Shown: positions 6,288 to 13,779, counted from the stretch's first letter. The stretch: DNA of 17,617 bases from Candidatus Gastranaerophilales bacterium (GCA_944323585.1 CALUTA010000016.1:1-17617), one strand, 5' to 3'. The notes: a model not told the origin generated them from the letters alone. Numbers and translations are program-made.

Positions 6288-7220
6288 ATGGAATTTAAAC
6301 ATTATACGGTAATGAAGCAGGAAGCGGTTGACGCATTGGAATGCAGAAACGGTTTAATTTATGTTGACTGCACACTTGGCGGAGGCGGACACAGCGAACT
6401 GATATTACAAAGGATTCAACCTGATGGCAGACTGGTTGCATTTGATATTGATCAGGATGCTATTGACGCAGCCTCCGAAAGGCTTAAGGCATACAAAAAC
6501 AACCTTACAATCGTCAAGACTTCCTATACCAATATCAAGCAGACACTGGCCTCTCTTAACATTCCGAAAATTACCGGCGGTGTTCTGTTTGATCTGGGCG
6601 CAAGCTACCATCAATTCAACAAAGCGGAAAGAGGTTTTTCGTTTTCCAAAGAAGCACCTCTCGATATGAGATTTAATCAGGATTCGGATTTTTCAGCGTA
6701 TGATGTTGTAAATACATATTCTGAGGCGGATCTAGTGCATATTTTTTCGGAATACGGAGAAGAAAGATTTTCTAAACGTATTGCAAAAAAAATCGTCGAG
6801 GTCAGAAAGTCGAAGAAACTTGAAACAACAACCGAATTGGCGGATTTAATCGTAAAATGCACACCTCACATTAAAACCTCCATACATCCGGCTACACGTG
6901 TATTTCAGGCTATCAGAATCGAAGTTAACCATGAGTTAACAAATGTAAAAAATACTCTGAATGATGTGTTGGATTTATTGGACATTGGTGCTATAATAAG
7001 TGTAATAAGTTTTCACTCGCTGGAAGACCGGCTGGTCAAAAACTTATTCAAATATCACTCGCAAAAATGCCACTGCGAACCTAATCAGATGATTTGCAAG
7101 TGTCCTCCGCCAAAGCTGGAGCTGGTAAATAAAAAACCGATTGTTGCAAGTGATGAGGAGATTAAAGTTAATCCGCCTTCAAGAAGTGCAAAATTAAGAA
7201 TCGCAAGATGTATTAATTAA
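6288..7220 (+). CDS. rsmH: 16S rRNA (cytosine-1402 N4) methyltransferase RsmH (MraW)
   Basis: The protein has 310 residues, the family's usual length. It methylates N4 of C1402 in the ribosomal P site using S-adenosylmethionine. Family signatures are present in order: HYTVMKQEAVDAL near the N-terminus, the SAM-binding loop DCTLGGGGHS (27-36), FDLGASYHQFNKAERGFSF, PLDMRF (124-129), and SFHSLEDRLVK (241-251). The CHC/CKC-containing stretch near 262-275 and the C-terminal PPSRSAKLRIAR are also typical. The ATG at 6288 has no Shine-Dalgarno sequence, but an extended -10 box lies exactly six bases before it, so the message may be leaderless. It is followed by an FtsL-like gene, the classic order at the head of the division and cell-wall (dcw) cluster. 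Confidence 0.97.
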   Translation: MEFKHYTVMKQEAVDALECRNGLIYVDCTLGGGGHSELILQRIQPDGRLVAFDIDQDAIDAASERLKAYKNNLTIVKTSYTNIKQTLASLNIPKITGGVLFDLGASYHQFNKAERGFSFSKEAPLDMRFNQDSDFSAYDVVNTYSEADLVHIFSEYGEERFSKRIAKKIVEVRKSKKLETTTELADLIVKCTPHIKTSIHPATRVFQAIRIEVNHELTNVKNTLNDVLDLLDIGAIISVISFHSLEDRLVKNLFKYHSQKCHCEPNQMICKCPPPKLELVNKKPIVASDEEIKVNPPSRSAKLRIARCIN

Positions 7221-7276
7221 GTTTAAACGAAAAAGATTTTAGCATTTTAAAAAAGGCAGTTGGGGACAGGGAAAAG

Positions 7277-7735
7277 TTGAATACAGCTAGAGTAAGACAG
7301 GAATATTATTCTTATACGGAAACGGATTATACACAAAACCCGATATCTCAGGCATCGGTAATAGAAGGTCCATTCTATTACGACAAAGAAAATCTGGTAA
7401 AAGAAATGGCAATCAGACGAGTAAACAAAACTTTAAGCGGTCTTCTGGCAATTTGCGTAATTGTCGCATTTGTCAGCTACTATTTTGCCATGACAAACGA
7501 AGTTACACTGAACAAACTCAGCCGTCAGATTACAACTCTGAATGAGGAAAACGCAGAACTTCAAAACCAGCTTGACAGATTGAAATCATTCAACAATGTT
7601 GACGACAAGATGATAGAAAACAATCTTCTGCAAAAGGCTGCAAAGGTTATAGAAGTTCCTGCCGTAGCTCCTGTTGCCGCAACAGATAAAAAACAGGACA
7701 CAACAGCCGCATTCAGCTGGGCTATAGGGTATTAA
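7277..7735 (+). CDS. FtsL-like cell division protein
   Basis: The protein has 152 residues with a tyrosine-rich cytoplasmic tail (YYSYTETDY at 10-18), one membrane helix (about 52-72, LSGLLAICVIVAFVSYYF), and a leucine/asparagine coiled coil (about 77-105, TTLNEENAELQNQLDRLKSF). It ends in an Ala/Pro-rich tail. Bitopic topology, coiled coil and position directly behind rsmH match FtsL, which pairs with FtsB-type proteins to recruit and activate septal peptidoglycan synthesis. FtsL sequences diverge strongly, so the call rests on topology and context. The start is a TTG at 7277 with AGGG five bases upstream; the next in-frame Met (residue 44) would leave only a short tail before the membrane. 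Septal penicillin-binding protein and mur genes do not follow, so the cluster is broken here. Confidence 0.72.
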   Translation: MNTARVRQEYYSYTETDYTQNPISQASVIEGPFYYDKENLVKEMAIRRVNKTLSGLLAICVIVAFVSYYFAMTNEVTLNKLSRQITTLNEENAELQNQLDRLKSFNNVDDKMIENNLLQKAAKVIEVPAVAPVAATDKKQDTTAAFSWAIGY

Positions 7736-7810
7736 TCCCGGGTATAAATAATAACGTAATTATCTCTTGATGTTCAGAAAAGTAATGAGAAACTTTGTCT
7801 AACAACCGAT

Positions 7811-7868
7811 GTAGGTCGGATTTACTAATCCGACATTATACTTCTGTTGGGCTGTAAGCCCAACCTGC
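7811..7868. repeat. REPIN-like pair of inverted REP hairpins
   Basis: GTAG (7811-7814) is followed by an 8-base hairpin, GTCGGATT/AATCCGAC (7815-7822, 7827-7834). After an 11-base spacer comes a second hairpin, GTTGGGCT/AGCCCAAC (7846-7853, 7857-7864), followed by CTGC. Read on the other strand the second unit is GCAG plus hairpin, so two REP-like units face each other. A GTAG-type foot next to a short GC-rich palindrome is the mark of REP elements mobilised by RAYT (TnpA-REP) transposases. No such gene is in the window. Confidence 0.5.
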
Positions 7869-7876
7869 AAGCTTAT

Positions 7877-7912
7877 TTAAAAATAAATTCAGGCGGCGAT
7901 TTTATCGCCGCC
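7877..7912 (-). terminator. rho-independent terminator of the EF-hand gene
   Basis: A perfect 9-base GC-rich stem GGCGGCGAT/ATCGCCGCC (7892-7900, 7904-7912) with a 3-base loop starts eight bases after the EF-hand stop. On the minus strand it is followed by the T-rich tract TGAATTTATTTTTAA. It could also stop plus-strand readthrough from the FtsL-like gene. Confidence 0.65.
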
Positions 7913-7920
7913 GCTAAACT

Positions 7921-8484
7921 TTATTCTGAATATGGAATCTCACCGCTGTATTCAACTATTCCGCTATATTTTACTGTAGTATCTCCGCTGTACTCGGCTG
8001 TATCGGGGTTTGCATTTTCAACATTATCTGATTTTGAAGCCTCTTTCTTGCTGTCAATTGTGCTCAGACGTGCTTCTAACATGCTTCTGAATTCATCAAT
8101 ATTCATTGAAACATCCTTACCTGCAAATTTCTTAAATTCCGCATATTTAGCATCAATAAACTCTGCAATATTGTTGTATTCAGATGGCAGCTGATGACCG
8201 TTGCTGACATAATCCTCAACAATATTGTCAGTATATTCCTGTGCTGATACTTTTAAGTCTCCATCTCTATCCAGTTTTTTAAACTGGGTGACAGGATCAT
8301 TAGGATCCTCAACATTAGCACCATAAGAGCCGTTATCTGAAGCAACTGCATTTCTGGGTGCTCCGGTAAAAATACTCGGGCTATTCTGGGCTTTTTGATA
8401 CTGAGAAATTTTGGCTCCGCCCGCAAGGCCTACTTTCATTGCTGCTTTTCCTGCCGGATTAAAATCGATGGGTCCTGGTGTCAT
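7921..8484 (-). CDS. EF-hand calcium-binding protein with C-terminal YSG repeats
   Basis: The protein has 187 residues. It contains one textbook EF-hand loop, DRDGDLKVSAQE (72-83), with Asp at positions 1, 3 and 5 and Glu at 12, flanked by helical segments. A second, degenerate candidate is the KDVSMNIDEF segment about 50 residues later, without the full ligand set. The C-terminus holds four Tyr-Ser-Gly/Glu units (Tyr165, 173, 179, 185) in EYSGDTTVKYSGIVEYSGEI. The N-terminus is Gly/Ala/Pro-rich and has no convincing signal peptide. Calcium binding is expected from the loop; the biological role is unknown. The start ATG at 8484 has a strong AAAAGGAG seven bases upstream. It is transcribed divergently from the HD-GYP gene and ends in a strong hairpin terminator. 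Confidence 0.82.
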   Translation of the reverse strand: MTPGPIDFNPAGKAAMKVGLAGGAKISQYQKAQNSPSIFTGAPRNAVASDNGSYGANVEDPNDPVTQFKKLDRDGDLKVSAQEYTDNIVEDYVSNGHQLPSEYNNIAEFIDAKYAEFKKFAGKDVSMNIDEFRSMLEARLSTIDSKKEASKSDNVENANPDTAEYSGDTTVKYSGIVEYSGEIPYSE

Positions 8485-8796
8485 AGTTATACTCCTTTTT
8501 TAACTTAATATACTTCACCTCGAGTTTTCGAAATCTCTTATATTTCTATTAAGTTTTTTTATTTCCCAAAATTGACAGGCCCCCTCACATCATATCATAT
8601 AGAAGAGTATAACAGGGTTTCAGCATTTTTAAATCTATATTTACATTTCGTTACAAATGCAACTTTATATTCATTTTTAATATTTTTTTAAGCTTAAGTT
8701 GGATTTTTCCCATACTAAAGTATGAACTTTTGTAAAATTTATTAAAGTTTTTCAAATTTTTGCCGTCTATTATACAAAAGGTAGTTAGTAGAAGGC
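8485..8796. other. 312-base divergent intergenic region
   Basis: It separates the minus-strand EF-hand gene from the plus-strand HD-GYP gene and should contain both promoters. Seen in it are: TATATT on the minus strand (8507-8512) with no good -35; a near-palindrome GAGTTTTCGAAATCTC (8522-8537); TTGACA (8572-8577) with TATCAT 15 bases on; a palindrome CATACTAAAGTATG (8711-8724); and TATTAT (8768-8773), a candidate -10 close to the HD-GYP start. Runs of A and T dominate. No gene or RNA gene is evident. Confidence 0.5.
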
Positions 8797-10092
8797 ATGA
8801 GCTTAATGAAAAAAGACGAAAATAAAAAAGGTGTTTCACTTTTCAGTCAGTCAGAATTCCTGATTGACAATGACCCCATGGAAGAAATTTTTGCGCTGAA
8901 TCTTGGCGACTTTTTGTCTGAACATTTGATATCAAAAGATCTTGCGCAGAAAATCAGCGAACATTCAAAAGATAAAAAAGCAGGCTTAAAAAACCAGCTT
9001 TCAGAATTGATTTCAATATATTCTCTAAAAAATACTCTCTGCGTATTGAATTTTGAGACGGAAAAGGATTTTACAATAATAACTTCAATTGCCAAATCAA
9101 TTGCAATGATGGTAGACACCTCTGTATGCAACATTTATCTTGCAAAAGAATTTGCAAAGGGACTTGAAGGAAGCGACATGCAGCTTGTGCTTGCAGGATC
9201 CTCAGCCGAACTTCAAATGCCCGGGTACAACGTCGACAGCGAAAATATTGTTGCAAAAACATATATGGCAAAAGACACTGCGAAAGATGAAAATTCTATC
9301 GGAATATCAATTCACAGCACATCACAAAATATTGGTGTCATTGAATTAAAAACAAATTCTCTGCAGGATGAATTCATTGAACTTGTTGAAAGTATTGCGA
9401 ATCTTTTTGCAACTTCAATCACTCTTCAAAGCCAGATTGATGAAACTAACAGACTTATTGAAGATGAAAATGCAGCAACCACTGATCTTCAGCATATGAG
9501 AGCTGAATTGACTTCACTAATCGGCGATCTCTGCGACTACCAGCAGATATTTGTAGAACATCTTGCCAATGCCGTTGACACAAAAGGCGGTTACAAAGTT
9601 TCTCACTCAAAGAACACCGCAAACCTTGCAAGAAAACTCTGCAAACAACTCGGCTTAAACGAAAAAACTACAGACTTAATCTATTATGCAGGACTTTTGC
9701 AGAATATCGGCAAAATCACATTGCCTGAAAGCATTTTTGCAACCAATGGCAAGCTTTCGGATGAAGACTTCAAAAAAATCCAAAACCACGCAAATGTCGG
9801 CGTAAATCTTTTGATGAACATTAACTTCCTCTCTGAAGTTGTTCCATACATAACATACCAGACAGAGCGTGTTGACGGCTCCGGAAAGCCCGAAGGTTTG
9901 AAAGGCCAATCAATCCCGTTCGGTTCAAGAATTATTGCCGTAGCTGACGCGTATTCAGCCATGACATCTGACAGACCATACAGGAAAGCCATGCCTGCAG
10001 AAAAAGCCCTTTCTATTATGAAAGAAGAAGCAGGTTCAAAATGGGATGTTGATGTTGTGAATGCTCTTTCTCAAATTACAGGAAAAGATTAA
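8797..10092 (+). CDS. degenerate HD-GYP domain protein with N-terminal GAF-like region
   Basis: The protein has 431 residues. Residues about 60-215 resemble a GAF-type sensor fold; this is weak and by pattern only. A coiled linker (about 215-250) leads to an HD-GYP domain (about 255-425). HD-GYP enzymes hydrolyse cyclic di-GMP with a metal site. Here His270, His331 and Asp384 are kept, but the HD pair is replaced by Gln302-Asn303 (LLQNIGK for LLHDIGK), the HH pair by Gln355-Thr356 (YQTERVDGSG), and GYP reads GKP (363-365). Catalysis is therefore unlikely; a binding or signalling role is inferred. Late family motifs VADAYSAMTSDRPYR are intact, so it is not a decaying gene. GAAGG lies one base before ATG 8797 but ten bases before ATG 8806 (residue 4), so the true start may be 8806. 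Its stop overlaps the next gene (TAATG). Confidence 0.88.
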   Translation: MSLMKKDENKKGVSLFSQSEFLIDNDPMEEIFALNLGDFLSEHLISKDLAQKISEHSKDKKAGLKNQLSELISIYSLKNTLCVLNFETEKDFTIITSIAKSIAMMVDTSVCNIYLAKEFAKGLEGSDMQLVLAGSSAELQMPGYNVDSENIVAKTYMAKDTAKDENSIGISIHSTSQNIGVIELKTNSLQDEFIELVESIANLFATSITLQSQIDETNRLIEDENAATTDLQHMRAELTSLIGDLCDYQQIFVEHLANAVDTKGGYKVSHSKNTANLARKLCKQLGLNEKTTDLIYYAGLLQNIGKITLPESIFATNGKLSDEDFKKIQNHANVGVNLLMNINFLSEVVPYITYQTERVDGSGKPEGLKGQSIPFGSRIIAVADAYSAMTSDRPYRKAMPAEKALSIMKEEAGSKWDVDVVNALSQITGKD

Positions 10093-10562
10093 TGCTCTCT
10101 TCTTATCAGATTATTGCAGGAATTGTCGTAATCGTAATAGGGGCTTTTCTTATCCACAGAACATTTAAAAAATATGGAGAAATGCATGGATATCTTAAAG
10201 ATGATATGGTATTCGGCGAATCTTCACTTACATTCTGCGGACAGGAGTTTAAATATTCAGACATTGCTGGTGTTGAGGTTAAAAAAGACACTTCAAAAGT
10301 AAGTTTAGAAACGAGATTGTACGCAGGCGGAGCATGCTCCCGGCTTAACTACGACAAGATTGTTCTGAAATTCAAAAACGGCAAAGAGTTACAAATTCCG
10401 ACAACAAGAAGAAAAATTCTGAACAAATATCTCAAAGAACTGGATAAACATCTGAATTTTAATCTTCATCCCGAAAAATACAACGAACCATTCGCTACAG
10501 GGTATGAAGTTATAATTTTTCTGATTGTTCTGTTTTGGATATTAAAACATTACATGCACTAA
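10092..10562 (+). CDS. small membrane protein with a PH-like middle domain
   Basis: The protein has 156 residues. Membrane helices lie at about 5-21 (YQIIAGIVVIVIGAFLI) and near the C-terminus at about 138-153 (YEVIIFLIVLFWILK). Between them is a soluble, strand-rich domain with stretches such as DDMVFGESSLTFCGQEFKYS and YDKIVLKFKNGKELQIPTTR. This pattern recalls bacterial PH-like domains of membrane proteins, but is not a firm assignment. The ATG shares one base with the stop of the HD-GYP gene (TAATG), and AGGA lies within the end of that gene, so the two are translationally coupled. That suggests the degenerate HD-GYP protein and this membrane protein act together. The function is unknown. 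Confidence 0.8.
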   Translation: MLSSYQIIAGIVVIVIGAFLIHRTFKKYGEMHGYLKDDMVFGESSLTFCGQEFKYSDIAGVEVKKDTSKVSLETRLYAGGACSRLNYDKIVLKFKNGKELQIPTTRRKILNKYLKELDKHLNFNLHPEKYNEPFATGYEVIIFLIVLFWILKHYMH

Positions 10563-10566
10563 AGAA

Positions 10567-10595
10567 TGTCCCCGCCTTAAAATAAGACAGGGACA
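10567..10595. terminator. weak hairpin between convergent genes
   Basis: TGTCCC (10567-10572) pairs with GGGACA (10590-10595), with an inner CTTA/TAAG stem. It lies between the stops of two convergent genes, but neither side has a good T tract, so termination is uncertain. Confidence 0.3.
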
Positions 10596-10604
10596 CTCTC
10601 AAAA

Positions 10605-10898
10605 CTATTCAATAATGCTGAATGCCGTAATATCGTCAATATTAACACTCAGCCAGTCATATCTGAAACACACGTAATCATTACATTCACAATTATTTTC
10701 GTCACATGTGCAGTAATCTTCCAAACGGCAGATAAGCGCATTTTCTAACGCAATAAAGTCATCATGACACTCTTCGCACCGTCCTTCCGGAATAAACACT
10801 CTCCCGTCAATTTTCAAGTGTCCGGTGAAAATCGTAATTTTATCAGTGCCGTTGTCTTCAATAATTTTTTTCAAAGTTTTCAACAAATTTTTAGCCAT
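10605..10898 (-). CDS. small cysteine-rich hypothetical protein
   Basis: The protein has 97 residues from the ATG at 10898, chosen because AGGGAGA lies five bases upstream; an in-frame ATG at 10946 would add 16 residues but has no ribosome site. The first half (about 1-37) is a basic helix followed by strands. The second half contains eight cysteines: Cys41, 44, 57, 63, 65, 70, 72 and 77, including CEECH (41-45) and the acidic run CTCDENNCECNDYVC. CxxCH is the haem c attachment motif, but there is no signal peptide, so cytoplasmic metal binding (zinc or Fe-S) or redox chemistry is more likely. I do not recognise the family. It is divergent from gyrB. Confidence 0.65.
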   Translation of the reverse strand: MAKNLLKTLKKIIEDNGTDKITIFTGHLKIDGRVFIPEGRCEECHDDFIALENALICRLEDYCTCDENNCECNDYVCFRYDWLSVNIDDITAFSIIE

Positions 10899-11050
10899 AA
10901 AATTCTCCCTGTATTTTGCCTCTGGGGGCACCTTAAACAAATACAATTTAAACTTATTCGCTATAAGAAATTAACCAACATCCGGCTTAACCATATAAAG
11001 CTATATTTTAAAATTTCGCACACACAAGACGTAACAAAAGATAAATAATT

Positions 11051-11079
11051 TTGTCATTTCCAAATGTTTATGTTACAAT
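11051..11079 (+). promoter_or_regulatory. gyrB promoter
   Basis: TTGTCA (11051-11056), a 17-base spacer and TACAAT (11074-11079), with TGT before the -10 as an extended element. This is the best sigma-70-type promoter in the window. The leader would be about 35 bases, with a GGGGAG ribosome site. Confidence 0.75.
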
Positions 11080-11120
11080 ATTATCAAGGATATTAGACTA
11101 ATTAAGGGGAGAAATTATAT

Positions 11121-13661
11121 ATGTCAGATGGAATTCAAGAAGTAACAGAGCAGACTTCCGCAGCTGCACAGCCTGAAAAAGTGGAAGTTGTTGATCTTCC
11201 GGATAATGATGAAGCTATCGAAACCAAAACCAGCGCAAGTTATGACGCAAGCAACATCAGGGTTTTGGAAGGCTTGGAAGCTGTCAGAATGCGCCCCGGT
11301 ATGTATATCGGTTCAACTTCTCAAAGAGGTCTTCACCACTGCATATATGAAATCGTCGACAACTCAATTGATGAATCTCTTGCCGGATTCTGTACAGATA
11401 TCCACGTTACGGTAAACAAAGACAACAGTGTAACTGTTGAAGATAACGGCCGCGGGATTCCGGTTGACATCAAACCCGAAACAGGCAAATCCGCACTTGA
11501 AATCGTTCACACCGTTCTTCACGCAGGCGGTAAATTCGGGGATGGCGGCTACAAAGTTTCAGGCGGTCTTCACGGTGTTGGTGCATCCGTTGTAAACGCA
11601 CTTTCCGAAAAATACAAAGTTGAAGTTTCACGTCAGGGATTTGTGTGGCGGCAGGAATATATGAGAGGCGAACCTCTTACACCTGTAGAAAAAGGTGAAC
11701 CGACAGACAAAACAGGTACAAAAACAACTTTCTGGCCTGATCCTGAAATTTTTACGGAAACAACAGAAATCGACTGTGATGTTATCGCAACAAGACTTCG
11801 TGAAATGGCGTTTTTGAACAAAGGTTTAAAAATTATTTTTACAAATGCCCATACTGATGAAACCGAAACATTCCACTACGTCGGCGGTATCGGAAGTTAC
11901 GTTGAATTTTTGAACAAAAACAAGACCGTTCTTCATGACAAACCGATTTACATAGACAAAGTTGTTGACAATATGCAGGTTGAAGTGGCTATGCAATACA
12001 CAGATGCCTACAACGAAAGCGTTTTATCTTTTGCAAACAACATCAACACACATTCAGGCGGAACTCACCTGACAGGGTTCAGAAACTCAATTACGCGTGT
12101 TTTGAATGATTACGCAAGAAAAAATAACATCCTGAAAGATTCTGACCAAAATCTCTCCGGAGAAGACGTCAGAGAAGGATTGACAGCAATCGTTTCAGTA
12201 AAATTGCCGAATCCCGAATTTGAAGGACAGACAAAAGAAAAATTAGGCTCACAGGAAGCAATGGGGGCCGTTCAGGATGCCGTTAGAGATAAACTTCAGG
12301 AATGGCTTGAATTTAACCCGAAAATCGCAAAAATGATTTTGGAAAAAACACTTCAAGCTCAGCGTGCCCGTGAAGCCGCAAGAAAAGCAAGAGAACTCAC
12401 AAGAAGAAAAACTGTTCTTGAAAATTCAACACTTCCCGGAAAACTTGCAGACTGCTCCAACAGAGAACCTGAAAAATGCGAAATCTACATCGTTGAGGGT
12501 GATTCAGCAGGCGGATCCGCAAAACAGGGCAGAAACAGAATGTTTCAGGCAATTTTACCGTTGAGAGGTAAAATTCTGAACGTTGAAAAAGCCCGCTTAG
12601 ACAAAATTTACGGCAACAATGAAATCCAATCAATGGTTCAGGCTTTCGGGATTAACATAAGTAAAAACGAAGAAGAAGTAGATCTTGAAAAACTGCGTTA
12701 TCACAAAATTATCATCATGACAGATGCTGATGTTGACGGTGCACACATCAGAACGCTTCTTTTGACATTCTTCTTCCGTTATGCAAAACCGCTTATCGAA
12801 AACGGTTATGTCTACATAGCGCAGCCTCCGCTTTATAAGATTACAACCGGTAAAACGTCTGAATATCTGTTCAATGAGCATGCACTTGATAAAATGCTCA
12901 AGGAAAGAGGCATCAAGAACCTCAGCCTTTCAGACCAAACAAAATCAAAAGTCAAAACAGGCGACGAATTGCTGGAACTTATCAAAAACATGTCAACCTT
13001 CTACAATTCATACAACAACCCGATTTTGAACATGTTCCCTGCGGTTGTCTTAAGAGGGCTTGTAAGATCAAATATTCAGCCGGAAGATTTCGACTCTCAG
13101 GACAAGATGAACGAAATTTGCGAATATCTGAACCATTATCTTCAGGATCACGCTAAAAACTACAACATTGCGGAAGCTGAAAATTACAAAGTTTCGGTTA
13201 AGTACAATCCTGAAAACGCAAAATATGCGCTTCAACTCAACCTGAACGCAGAAGAACATGTAATTATCACCCAAAATATTGTAAAGAGCAGCGAATTCAA
13301 ACGTTTAAGAACATCATATCCGCTCATACGTGACTACCTGATTGAAGAAGAAGGCAAACTTATTCTTGAAACAGACACCGAACAATATGATATTACATCA
13401 TTTGAAAAACTTCAAAAAATCATAGACGACAGGGGCCAAAAAGGCTTGACAATCCAGCGGTTCAAAGGGTTAGGCGAAATGATGCCGCAACAGCTCTGGG
13501 AAACAACTATGGATCCTGCAACTCGTACACTTCTTAAAGTAAATATTGAAGATGCTATGATGTGCGACCAGTTGTTCGATATCCTGATGGGCGACAAGGT
13601 TGACCCCAGACGCAACTTCATTGAAGCCAATGCCGTTTATGCAACAAACATTGATACATAA
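11121..13661 (+). CDS. gyrB: DNA gyrase subunit B
   Basis: The protein has 846 residues. It is the ATPase/TOPRIM subunit of gyrase, which with GyrA introduces negative supercoils. The ATPase domain shows LEAVRMRPGMYIGST, EIVDNSIDE (Mg-binding Asn81), DNGRGIP and GGLHGVGASVVNALS. The TOPRIM domain shows EGDSAGGSAKQGRNR (Glu459) and DADVDGAHI (Asp535, Asp537, Asp539). The C-terminal part has QRFKGLGEMMPQQLWETTM and RRNFIE. Between TOPRIM and the end is the long insert known from Gram-negative GyrB rather than the short Gram-positive form. Residues 1 to about 40 are an acidic, Gln/Ala-rich extension before the conserved domain, about 35 longer than in E. coli. The QRFKGLGEM context favours GyrB over ParE. 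The ATG at 11121 has GGGGAG upstream. It has its own promoter and terminator. Confidence 0.97.
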   Translation: MSDGIQEVTEQTSAAAQPEKVEVVDLPDNDEAIETKTSASYDASNIRVLEGLEAVRMRPGMYIGSTSQRGLHHCIYEIVDNSIDESLAGFCTDIHVTVNKDNSVTVEDNGRGIPVDIKPETGKSALEIVHTVLHAGGKFGDGGYKVSGGLHGVGASVVNALSEKYKVEVSRQGFVWRQEYMRGEPLTPVEKGEPTDKTGTKTTFWPDPEIFTETTEIDCDVIATRLREMAFLNKGLKIIFTNAHTDETETFHYVGGIGSYVEFLNKNKTVLHDKPIYIDKVVDNMQVEVAMQYTDAYNESVLSFANNINTHSGGTHLTGFRNSITRVLNDYARKNNILKDSDQNLSGEDVREGLTAIVSVKLPNPEFEGQTKEKLGSQEAMGAVQDAVRDKLQEWLEFNPKIAKMILEKTLQAQRAREAARKARELTRRKTVLENSTLPGKLADCSNREPEKCEIYIVEGDSAGGSAKQGRNRMFQAILPLRGKILNVEKARLDKIYGNNEIQSMVQAFGINISKNEEEVDLEKLRYHKIIIMTDADVDGAHIRTLLLTFFFRYAKPLIENGYVYIAQPPLYKITTGKTSEYLFNEHALDKMLKERGIKNLSLSDQTKSKVKTGDELLELIKNMSTFYNSYNNPILNMFPAVVLRGLVRSNIQPEDFDSQDKMNEICEYLNHYLQDHAKNYNIAEAENYKVSVKYNPENAKYALQLNLNAEEHVIITQNIVKSSEFKRLRTSYPLIRDYLIEEEGKLILETDTEQYDITSFEKLQKIIDDRGQKGLTIQRFKGLGEMMPQQLWETTMDPATRTLLKVNIEDAMMCDQLFDILMGDKVDPRRNFIEANAVYATNIDT

Positions 13662-13666
13662 TAAAT

Positions 13667-13698
13667 AAAGGGCCTTTAAAAAGGCTCTTTTTATTTTT
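13667..13698 (+). terminator. rho-independent terminator of gyrB
   Basis: AAAGGGCCTT (13667-13676) pairs with AAGGCTCTTT (13681-13690) over ten bases with one G-U pair and a 4-base loop, then TTTATTTTT. It starts six bases after the gyrB stop. Confidence 0.92.
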
Positions 13699-13779
13699 AA
13701 TGATTTAGCGCAAATAGCAAAAAAGCTCAATATAAAGATTATTTCTTGAAATCAAACCATTCTTGATGTAAAATTATTG

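Noticed and set aside
7221..7229. GTTTAAAC palindrome after rsmH
   Set aside because: A single 8-base palindrome in AT-rich DNA, with no relation to a promoter or stem.
8581..8600. ATCATATCATAT short tandem repeat as CRISPR-like or satellite
   Set aside because: Only two to three short units of simple AT-rich sequence; no spacer structure.
10605..10898. Cytochrome c reading of the CEECH motif
   Set aside because: There is no signal peptide and many additional cysteines, so covalent haem attachment in the periplasm is unlikely.
10764..11048. Plus-strand 94-codon frame before gyrB
   Set aside because: It is antisense to the cysteine-rich gene, has no ribosome site and overlaps no known motif.
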